Origin: CAUZRD01 sp963582255
GTDB taxonomy: Bacteria > Pseudomonadota > Alphaproteobacteria > Rhizobiales > TMED25
NCBI GenBank assembly: GCA_963582255.1
Contig: CAUZRD010000007.1
Location: 1-29,438 of the forward strand
Direction of reading: 5' to 3'
Length of the DNA: 29,438 bases
Shown here piece after piece: positions 23,182 to 29,438 of the stretch (positions within the stretch are counted from its first letter, which is position 1; each line of letters opens with the position of its first letter). The translations under genes and the position numbers were made by a program. The notes beneath the pieces were generated by a model. That model was not told the DNA's origin, ran no database searches, and saw only the letters and a program-made list of their open reading frames with translations.

Positions 23182-24687
23182 ATGCCTGAGATACCGTGTG
23201 AAGGACGAATTATGGTCATCGCACAGCGGCCATCCGATTTTATCGAAATGAAACGATGCGCGGAGGCTCTCTCACAGCGCGGCTACGACATTATTATACA
23301 GTATTTCACTAGCTTACCGATGAAACCAATTGATAAGCCGGTCATCGAGGACATGCAGCGCCTAAAGCAAGATGGCACGATGGCTGACTGTCAGATATAT
23401 GATCTGACTAAGAGGGAGAACGTTCTGTTGTCAGTGGGGCTTTCTTTTGAAGAGACGATCACAAAACACAATAAAAAATTTAGGTTAAGCCGTCTTCTCA
23501 TAAGGCTAAAACCAATTTTGCTACCTGTGATGATTACCACAATCAAAGCAATAAAAGCGATGATATTTCCAATTGTGTATATCAAAACACAACAGAAAAT
23601 AAAGTCGATGGTCTCCCAATTAAAACTGGATGCTATCATTTTACCAGAAGACGTAGTCGGTTTGATCACGCCACTCATAATTCGTGCTGGCAACCAACTA
23701 GGGATACCTTCAATAATAATTCCATATACCATCGCCAACTCATCTGAGGCCTTCCAAAGCCTACGTATGCAGTCAAACTTCCACGTGTCGGGCTCAGCGC
23801 CCCGTGCATTTCGATGGCCGAACTTTATCGTCGGTAAATTCTTTCCCAGCTGGTTAATGCGGCATGATGGGCTAACATTGCTCAGACTACCTGCGGTGCA
23901 TGCCATCGGACAGATATTGACACGAACCGCGCCACCCGACCCTTGGATGATGAACAGCGGCTATGCCGACGTAATCGCCGTCGAAAATAAGTCAATGTGG
24001 AACTACTACAGTGCCGCGGGTATACCTATCGAAAGGATGCGCATTGTCGGTGCAATCTATGATGATACGCTGGCGCATTTCCTCAAAAATAAAGAAGATG
24101 AGTACGCTCAACTAAGTAATGAACTGGGAATCAAACTACAACGACCAATACTCCTCATCGGTGGGGTTGCCGACCAATCTACATGTTGCCCATACTTCGA
24201 ATTTTCTGACATGCGTACTTTCTGCAACCAGCTAGGGGCAAAAGTCTCCCGGCTTAAAGACGAGTACGAGATAATTGTACGACCGCACCCCAACTTTCCG
24301 GAGATGGGCGAAATATTAGCTGAGTATGGCTTTCACAACACGATGATCGATACTGCACGGCTAGTAGCACTTAGTAATGCATACATTGCATTCAACTCAG
24401 CCACGATCCGCTGGGCTATCTCGTGTGGTGTCCCTACTATCAACTACGACGTGTTCAGATATGGCTACGACGATTTCAAGCTGATAAAAAGTGTGGCCTG
24501 TGTTTCCAGCATACAAGCGTTTGAGGTGGAAGTAGACAAATTTAGGTACAGTGGGAATGCATATAACCTCAAGAAGGAGCAAGCAGAAACTGATGCACCT
24601 AACTGGGGAACACTCGATGGAAGGTCGGTCGATAGAATTATATCCTTAATCAAGGAGGTATGTGCGGCAAGAGATGGGGGAAAGTAG
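23182..24687 (+). CDS. Second GT-B-like protein with HP motif, candidate glycosyltransferase
   Basis: A 501-residue protein of GT-B appearance. GRIMVIAQRPSDFIEMKRCA (8-27) starts the N-domain. A hydrophobic, basic stretch (about 105-150) could touch the membrane. GGVADQSTCC (327-336) starts the C-domain, IIVRPHPNFPEMGE (365-378) holds the HP pair, and AFNSATIRWAISCGVPTINYD (403-423) resembles the S-S/T plus A-x-x-x-G-x-P donor-loop pattern. The gene has an AT-richer first half and is set off by a 125-base AT-rich gap, unlike its tightly coupled neighbours, so it may have been acquired separately. A CMP-sugar glycosyltransferase is my inference. The sequence is too divergent to place in a named CAZy family by eye. 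Confidence 0.65.
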   Translation: MPEIPCEGRIMVIAQRPSDFIEMKRCAEALSQRGYDIIIQYFTSLPMKPIDKPVIEDMQRLKQDGTMADCQIYDLTKRENVLLSVGLSFEETITKHNKKFRLSRLLIRLKPILLPVMITTIKAIKAMIFPIVYIKTQQKIKSMVSQLKLDAIILPEDVVGLITPLIIRAGNQLGIPSIIIPYTIANSSEAFQSLRMQSNFHVSGSAPRAFRWPNFIVGKFFPSWLMRHDGLTLLRLPAVHAIGQILTRTAPPDPWMMNSGYADVIAVENKSMWNYYSAAGIPIERMRIVGAIYDDTLAHFLKNKEDEYAQLSNELGIKLQRPILLIGGVADQSTCCPYFEFSDMRTFCNQLGAKVSRLKDEYEIIVRPHPNFPEMGEILAEYGFHNTMIDTARLVALSNAYIAFNSATIRWAISCGVPTINYDVFRYGYDDFKLIKSVACVSSIQAFEVEVDKFRYSGNAYNLKKEQAETDAPNWGTLDGRSVDRIISLIKEVCAARDGGK

Positions 24688-24689
24688 AA

Positions 24690-25634
24690 ATGAGTCCAGT
24701 TTCGGTTGCAATCATTGGCGCAGGCTCAATGGCTCGCGAACATGCGCGTGCGTTCACTTCGCTGCCCGATGTAAACGTTGTTGGCGTTTATTCCAGAACC
24801 CGGGCACGAGCGGAGACACTAGCGGTAGATCTTAAAATTCCCAAGGTATGCCATGACATCGCTTCCTTGAAAAAGGACACCGACGCAGACCTTGTCGTAG
24901 TTGCCGTGCCGGAGCTTGCAGCTAATACCGTCGCCAAGGCCTGTTTCGACAAGGACTGGGCCGTACTACTGGAGAAGCCGGCTGGCTATGACTTAGCCGA
25001 TGCGGAAAACATTGCCGAGGCGGCAAAGATCTGCAAGCGACCAGTGATGGTAGGCTTCAACCGCCGCTTCTATTCCAGCACAGCGGCGATCATGGCGGAT
25101 CTCGAATCGCGCGACGAAAATCGTTTCGTGCACGTTCAGGATCAACAGAGTTTTGCTGAGGCAAGGCGCTACAACCACCCAGAGCCCGTGGTCGAGAAGT
25201 TCATGTATGCTAACTCAGTCCATATCATCGATCTCATCACAATGCTGGCCCGAGGCAACCCGGTCGAGGTCAAACAAGTGATGCCGTGGCGGGGTGGCGA
25301 GACTGAGGTCGTACTTGCCCACATTGTATTCGACAGCGGAGATACCGCGCTGTACGAGGGTGTCTGGCAGGGTCCAGGACCGTGGGCTTGCGCGGTATCG
25401 ACGGTCAGTCGTCGCTGGGTAATGCAACCATTGGAGCGCGCCACAGTGCAAAACGTGGGTGAACGCATTCATATTCCGGTCGATCTGGACGAAGTGGACA
25501 AGACCTTCAAACCCGGCTTCCTACGCCAAGCAGAGGCCGTGGTTGCGCGGGTGCGTGGCGAGCCAAGCAAGGCGGTCGATCTACCAGAGAGTCTGAAAAC
25601 GATGCGGCTTATTTATCGTATATTTGGTGTGTAA
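24690..25634 (+). CDS. Gfo/Idh/MocA-family oxidoreductase (third of three)
   Basis: A 314-residue NAD(P)-dependent oxidoreductase with a canonical N-terminus: VAIIGAGSMAREHARAF (6-22), DLVVVAVPE (68-76), LLEKPAGYDLADAE (93-106) with the EKP lysine, VMVGFNRRFYSS and ANSVHIIDLITML with the domain-two His and Asp. I chose ATG 24690, three bases after the preceding stop, because GGGGGA lies 6-7 bases upstream and it places the Rossmann strand normally. An in-frame ATG at 24660 also exists but has AAGGAGG only one base before it, which is too close. This protein is the closest of the three paralogues to the standard family and probably oxidises a sugar or its nucleotide form. Confidence 0.88.
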   Translation: MSPVSVAIIGAGSMAREHARAFTSLPDVNVVGVYSRTRARAETLAVDLKIPKVCHDIASLKKDTDADLVVVAVPELAANTVAKACFDKDWAVLLEKPAGYDLADAENIAEAAKICKRPVMVGFNRRFYSSTAAIMADLESRDENRFVHVQDQQSFAEARRYNHPEPVVEKFMYANSVHIIDLITMLARGNPVEVKQVMPWRGGETEVVLAHIVFDSGDTALYEGVWQGPGPWACAVSTVSRRWVMQPLERATVQNVGERIHIPVDLDEVDKTFKPGFLRQAEAVVARVRGEPSKAVDLPESLKTMRLIYRIFGV

Positions 25635-26622
25635 GCCAATATCACAGCTGGATATACCGTGGCCATCTCTCGCCATGGAACGAACGGAGACCTTTACGCA
25701 ATTGACTGGATTCGGCCGTCCATTCGGGCTTGCGATAGATGGAGTTGGCCGCTTCTACATCTGCGATATGGATCTGCATAGCGTGGCGCGGCTATCACCA
25801 GACCTTGCACAGGTATCCTGGTTAGCCACCGACGGAACCGGCTGGATGAGCGCCGAGGCAGTTAAAGCTGGTACCGCAGCCCGCGCGCGGCCGAGGAAGC
25901 CACAGCTCCTCAACGGTCCTCATTCGGTGGCGGTTACAGATACCGGTGCAGCCTGGGTTACGACCTACTATACGCCAGGGCTTCACATAATAGATAAAGA
26001 TGGCCGGCACCGCGAGACTTTCACTAGTCTTGGCGACACCTCACTTGCTGGACCTGCAACGGCTAAGCTCGATCGAGCTGGAAGGCTACTCATCACCGAG
26101 TTTAGTCTACATTGCGTTCTGATCACCGATAGAGCCGGCAACAAACACGGCGCATTGGGAAGCGGCGCGCGCGACGGATTAGTGCCGCACATGAAGTTTT
26201 CAGCAGGCTCTACACAGGGTGCCTTCGACCGCCCACACATGACGACGGAGCTTGCAGACGGAAGTTACGTAGTGGCTGACACATGGAACCATCGATTGCA
26301 GCTCTACGACACCAATTTTATCTGGCGGGGCTGGCTAGGTGCAGGTTGCGAGAGCTGGTGTGACGATGCTCGGGTTTCTGCAGCAGGCAGCGGACCGGGA
26401 TGGCTGAGCGCACCTGTAGCCGTGGGCGCGGCACCAGACGGCCGCTTCATCGTCACCGACTGGGGAAATAACAGGCTAATATGGTATGATGCTGACGGCA
26501 GTCTGCTCTCGGTGAAGGCAGATTTGGGATTGCAAAAGCCTTACGACGCACAAATTCTGGGCTCACAGATGGTTGTAGCGGATGCCCATAACGGTCGCGT
26601 GCTGTTTAATAAAATGATCTAA
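25627..26622 (+). CDS. NHL-repeat beta-propeller protein
   Basis: A protein of about 331 residues made of NHL-type blades. Repeats include FGLAIDGVGRFYICDMD near the start, LNGPHSVAVTDTGAAWVT in the middle, FDRPHMTTELADGSYVVADT, and SAPVAVGAAPDGRFIVTDWG near the end. NHL propellers bind partners or ligands, and in some glycan or lyase systems they are catalytic (peptidylglycine alpha-amidating or lyase-like). No signal peptide is visible. The start is uncertain: GTG 25627 overlaps the Gfo/Idh stop, TTG 25624 is adjacent and ATG 25675 would give a shorter protein. None has a clear ribosome-binding site. It is the last gene of the run, and its role in the glycan pathway is unknown. Confidence 0.75.
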   Translation: MCKPISQLDIPWPSLAMERTETFTQLTGFGRPFGLAIDGVGRFYICDMDLHSVARLSPDLAQVSWLATDGTGWMSAEAVKAGTAARARPRKPQLLNGPHSVAVTDTGAAWVTTYYTPGLHIIDKDGRHRETFTSLGDTSLAGPATAKLDRAGRLLITEFSLHCVLITDRAGNKHGALGSGARDGLVPHMKFSAGSTQGAFDRPHMTTELADGSYVVADTWNHRLQLYDTNFIWRGWLGAGCESWCDDARVSAAGSGPGWLSAPVAVGAAPDGRFIVTDWGNNRLIWYDADGSLLSVKADLGLQKPYDAQILGSQMVVADAHNGRVLFNKMI

Positions 26623-26961
26623 TACAACCGAAAAACTGCTAAGCTGATCCAATCACTGATAGATCAGGCGAGTTGCTTCCAAATGGTGGGGAGCTCGTTG
26701 TCACACCTTACAGCGAGCTAGCCGGCATCTTAGCAATCTCCTAAACACAGATAACATCAACCGAGATACCAAGAAGAAATTCTTGCAAATAAAGACGGTT
26801 CCAAGGGTAGGATTTATTCAAGAACCTATCTTTTGTTTAAAGGTTCAAACCTTCAATCGACAAAGAAAAATGCGCCTATAATATTAGAAAGCGAATGCTA
26901 AACTTTGATTATTGCCAAGTTCAGGGTGGCTCATTAGAGAACCAAGTCAACCTGTTAACCT
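26623..26961. other. Convergent non-coding gap
   Basis: This 339-base stretch lies between the end of the glycan cluster and the converging SulP gene. A hairpin at 26692-26719 (annotated separately) and a smaller CTGATC/GATCAG pair at 26644-26667 are visible. No open reading frame or mobile-element end was recognised. Confidence 0.5.
26692..26719 (+). terminator. Candidate transcript-end hairpin after the glycan cluster
   Basis: AGCTCGTTGT (26692-26701) pairs with ACAGCGAGCT (26710-26719) around an 8-base loop, a 10-bp stem with one G-U pair. It lies 70 bases after the last cluster gene. There is no T-run behind it, so Rho-independent termination is not assured. Confidence 0.4.
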
Positions 26962-28569
26962 TTATAGCAGGTCGATTGCTTTTTGAATGGCATGCAAACG
27001 ATCTTCAAAAATATACCCGGGATTGACTTTTTTCAGAACGTTAAGTGCAAGAAGTGTTTCCTTTGCTGCACCAGAAAGATTTGTAATAAAGCACGCCTTT
27101 GTGTTTCGTGTTGCCTCTTCAATCAGTTCCTCAATTGATAATGCCGCACTGGTATCTATATGAGCGGCATGTGAAAAATCAAAAATCACGATCTCATGGA
27201 CTAGCATCGAATTCTCAAGAGTTTGAACAAGTTGGCGCGCCGAGGCATAGGAAAAATGCCCCCTAAAAGAAATTAAACCAATCCTACTTCCTTGGCTTTT
27301 CAGCGCATTACGTTCGGATATAGTTAACTCGTCTTCGTTCTCAGATAACGCACCAACCGCTACCCCTTTCAGCTCCTCAGTTTCCATCCAGCGGGCGGTC
27401 ACTAAGCCAGCCACGATTAATCCCACACCAACGGCAGTTATTAGATCGACAAAGACTGTGAGGCTGAGCGTGATCAGCATCACAAATACTTTGTCCTTAG
27501 GCGCACGAAGGATTCGTTTCAAATATCCCCAGTCAATTATGTCCCATCCAACTTTTATCAGTATTCCGGATAGCACAGCATGCGGAATTTGCTCTGCAAA
27601 AGGGCCAAGGCCTAATACCAAGCCCAATAGAATAACCGCATGTAGCGCTCCCGAGACGGGAGAACGCCCACCAGCACGAACATTGACCACAGTTCGCATA
27701 GTTGCACCGGCACCTGGAAGTCCACCGATCAGCCCGGCCACCATATTTCCTATCCCTTGACCAATCAGTTCCTTATTTGAATTGTGCCGTGTGCGAGTGA
27801 TTGTATCTGCTATTAGAGAAGTCAAAAGGCTATCTATGGACCCTAACAGCGCCAAAATAAGCGCGGGCTGAACGAGCCTAGTAAAGTTCGAAAATTCAAG
27901 GTTGGGTAAATATAATAAAGGCAGCCCTGTTGGCACTTCTCCAATAATTGGGGCATCGGAGAGCATATAGCGTCCCAGTATTGTCCCTATTACTAGGACC
28001 ACAAGTGGTGGTGGAATTTTCTTCCGCCACTTCACCGGCCAGAACACCATGATTAGCAACGTCAAGCTCGCAATTGCTAGCGCATGCACATTTGGATTAG
28101 CAACTGCATATGAAAGAACGCGTAGCGATGCCAATGGCCCCCCAGAAACAGTAGCGTGTCCAAAGAAAGGCAATATCTGGATCAAAATTATGATAACGCC
28201 GATTCCCGACATAAAGCCGGAAACAACGGTATAAGGTGTGTAAGAAACATATCTGCCGAGCCGCAGCATACCGAAAACTATCTGGAAAACACCTCCGAGC
28301 ATAACAATGGTGAAAGCCTCTCCAAGATTTTCCGCATGCTCTGCAACGATGACCGCCATAACGATAGTCATCGGACCGGTTGGCCCAGAAATCTGAGAAT
28401 TGGTCCCACCAAATACGGCGGCAAAGAAGCCAACGGCAATTGCGCCGTATAGGCCTGCAATTGGCCCTACACCAGAGGCAACGCCGAACGCCAACGCAAG
28501 TGGCAAGGCTATTACTGCGGCGGTAACTCCTCCATAGATGTCTCCCAACATATCGGGCGATAATTTCAT
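26962..28569 (-). CDS. SulP-family anion transporter with C-terminal STAS domain
   Basis: A 535-residue inner-membrane transporter. DMLGDIYGGVTAAVIALPLA (6-25) and GLYGAIAVGFFAAVFGGTNS (39-58) followed by QISGPTGPMTIVMAV are the SulP/SLC26 entry signatures, with the first half of the inverted-repeat core. About 12-14 membrane segments span residues 14-392. The cytoplasmic STAS domain (about 429-535) has FDFSHAAHIDTSAALSIEEL (463-482), with Ser474 at the position equivalent to the phosphorylatable serine of anti-sigma antagonists. SulP proteins carry sulfate, bicarbonate, C4-dicarboxylates or other anions. The QISGPTGP motif with Gly-Pro pairs is common in bacterial bicarbonate/sulfate members. 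Exact substrate is undetermined. It is a single-gene unit. Confidence 0.92.
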   Translation of the reverse strand: MKLSPDMLGDIYGGVTAAVIALPLALAFGVASGVGPIAGLYGAIAVGFFAAVFGGTNSQISGPTGPMTIVMAVIVAEHAENLGEAFTIVMLGGVFQIVFGMLRLGRYVSYTPYTVVSGFMSGIGVIIILIQILPFFGHATVSGGPLASLRVLSYAVANPNVHALAIASLTLLIMVFWPVKWRKKIPPPLVVLVIGTILGRYMLSDAPIIGEVPTGLPLLYLPNLEFSNFTRLVQPALILALLGSIDSLLTSLIADTITRTRHNSNKELIGQGIGNMVAGLIGGLPGAGATMRTVVNVRAGGRSPVSGALHAVILLGLVLGLGPFAEQIPHAVLSGILIKVGWDIIDWGYLKRILRAPKDKVFVMLITLSLTVFVDLITAVGVGLIVAGLVTARWMETEELKGVAVGALSENEDELTISERNALKSQGSRIGLISFRGHFSYASARQLVQTLENSMLVHEIVIFDFSHAAHIDTSAALSIEELIEEATRNTKACFITNLSGAAKETLLALNVLKKVNPGYIFEDRLHAIQKAIDLL

Positions 28570-29001
28570 TCTTTATCCATGATATATGGCAGAAAAATGG
28601 GTTCTCATTTTGTATATAAAAGAAAGAATACCTAGACACCAAATCCTGCTTTTAACTTATTTTACAATGAGCTACGGACTTTATCATATTTTATTGTAAA
28701 ATGAATTGATTGCGGAGTCTCATAACCAGCTTTGCAGACTTTCTGTGCTCCTAAATTTTCACAATTTTTTTAAGAGTTCAATCCATCGGATATGCAGAAC
28801 CTAGAACTAAACGACCTATGTTTATTGCTTTGGTAAAGGTCGAACGTCTTATAGCTTCCAGACCAATAGGCCAGAGCCGCGTTATTTCCAATCAAGATCT
28901 GGCAACCGCTTTGATCGAGTGGCGCGACTTGCTACCTAAACACAAGAAACTTCGGTCTTCAGCAGCCCATTCATTTTAGTCTGACAAGACCAAATTGAGT
29001 T
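28570..29001. other. Upstream region of the SulP gene
   Basis: This 432-base AT-rich stretch lies between the SulP gene and the GST gene, both on the minus strand. It contains the inverted repeat at 28659-28702 (annotated separately) and a plus-strand frame of 53 codons (28818-28979, starting MFIALVKVERLIAS). That frame has no ribosome-binding site and no recognised family, so I do not call it a gene. No tRNA was seen. Confidence 0.45.
28659..28702. promoter_or_regulatory. Perfect 10-bp inverted repeat upstream of SulP
   Basis: ATTTTACAAT (28659-28668) and ATTGTAAAAT (28693-28702) are exact reverse complements separated by 24 bases. They lie 90-133 bases upstream of the SulP start on its coding strand. 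They could be paired operator half-sites of a dimeric regulator or a cruciform/hairpin at the end of the GST transcript. Confidence 0.35.
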
Positions 29002-29438
29002 CTAGGCATTTTTGAATGACACTCTCATCGCCAACCGTTCTGCGAGACGTTTTAGTCCCGGATAGGTCTTTCGCCATTCAAGATTAGGCAAGATGCTATC
29101 AAGATAGCCAAGGGCGCACCCACAAGCGATATCGGCCAGCGTAAAGCTATCACCGTGGCAGAATTCTCGACCGCCAAGATCTTTTTCCATGGTGACGAGG
29201 CCCGCGTCGATTTTCTTCTGCTGCTTTGCATAAAAGTCAGGGCCTTTCCGCTGAGCAACAGGAGTCCGGTCTTCATGGGTTATCGCCACGGTAGCGTCCA
29301 TGATTCCGCTGCCCAAAGCATCCCAGCGTCTCACCTCTATTCTGTCCGTGAATACTTCAGGAATTAGTTTTGTCGTGCCAATAAGACCGTCGAGATATTC
29401 GATTATTACAGAAGAATCATAAAGCGAGCTGCTATCAT
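29002..29438 (-). CDS. Glutathione S-transferase family protein (partial, C-terminal part)
   Basis: The minus-strand frame runs to the right edge, not only from the internal GTG at 29334. Upstream codons read SSSLYDSSVIIEYLDGLIGT, the classical end of the thioredoxin-like GST N-domain, where L-x-(D/E)-S-x-x-I-x-x-Y-L-D contributes the glutathione-binding Ser. The C-terminal helical domain follows, with RRWDALGSGIMDATVAI, FTLADIACGCALGYLDSI (the conserved helix-capping S-x-x-D pattern around TLADIA) and a normal end. At least 144 residues are visible; the N-terminal beta-alpha-beta part lies outside the window. It is cytoplasmic, conjugates or isomerises small electrophiles with glutathione, and has no visible partner gene here. 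Confidence 0.85.
   Translation of the reverse strand, partial: DSSSLYDSSVIIEYLDGLIGTTKLIPEVFTDRIEVRRWDALGSGIMDATVAITHEDRTPVAQRKGPDFYAKQQKKIDAGLVTMEKDLGGREFCHGDSFTLADIACGCALGYLDSILPNLEWRKTYPGLKRLAERLAMRVSFKNA

Noticed and set aside
24660..24689. Earlier ATG start for the third Gfo/Idh gene
   Set aside because: The Shine-Dalgarno sequence is only one base away from it, whereas ATG 24690 has GGGGGA at the right distance and fits the Rossmann start.
28818..28979. 53-codon plus-strand frame starting MFIALVKVERLIAS
   Set aside because: No ribosome-binding site, no family match and opposite to the direction of both neighbours; a chance frame is likely.

Overview
The window looks like a chromosomal segment of a Gram-negative bacterium. 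An alphaproteobacterium (Rhodospirillales or SAR116-like marine lineage) is my best guess. The basis is the gene families present (CaiB-type CoA transferase, Ldh2-type dehydrogenase, SMP-30, SCO1, SulP, GST, a WbuXYZ-type amidation module) and the tightly packed operons with ATGA/GTGA overlaps. I cannot prove the taxon from sequence alone. Base composition is uneven: about half GC over most of the window, clearly AT-richer at about 6.96-8.75 kb and in part of the gene at 23.2-24.7 kb. No rRNA, tRNA, CRISPR array or intact insertion sequence was seen.

Left part (1-8.7 kb), accessory metabolism. A minus-strand operon reads VOC/methylmalonyl-CoA-epimerase-like protein, MenB/BadI-type crotonase, CaiB/BaiF family III CoA transferase, then a family I CoA-transferase subunit A cut by the left edge. 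This looks like a CoA-thioester carboxylic-acid pathway. Divergent from it are a SMP-30/gluconolactonase-like protein and a SCO1/SenC copper protein. An Ldh2-family NAD(P) dehydrogenase follows on the minus strand, with a decayed C-terminal fragment of an amidohydrolase just upstream of it. Next come an AT-rich conserved hypothetical protein and an MFS transporter.

Middle (9.1-26.6 kb), the main feature. This is a single-direction, tightly packed surface-glycan cluster. Its order is HisF-like and HisH-like ammonia-supplying subunits, Gfo/Idh oxidoreductase, CMP-sugar cytidylyltransferase, PtmA-like SDR, Gfo/Idh-like, a second PtmA-like SDR, WbuX/PseA-type N-acetyl sugar amidotransferase, ABC exporter/flippase, second cytidylyltransferase, SAM methyltransferase, a 69-aa unknown ORF, a divergent NeuB-type synthase, an APH-fold kinase, two GT-B-like proteins with an HP motif, a third Gfo/Idh, and an NHL propeller protein. 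My reading is biosynthesis, amidination (acetamidino group), CMP activation, transfer and export of an unusual nonulosonic-acid-like sugar. It differs from textbook sialic, legionaminic or pseudaminic pathways: no NeuC, PseB/C/H/G or Leg genes are present here, the synthase is altered in several normally conserved motifs, and a kinase and five putative oxidoreductases are interleaved.

Right part (26.6-29.4 kb). A SulP-family anion transporter with STAS domain lies on the minus strand, followed by a glutathione S-transferase cut by the right edge.
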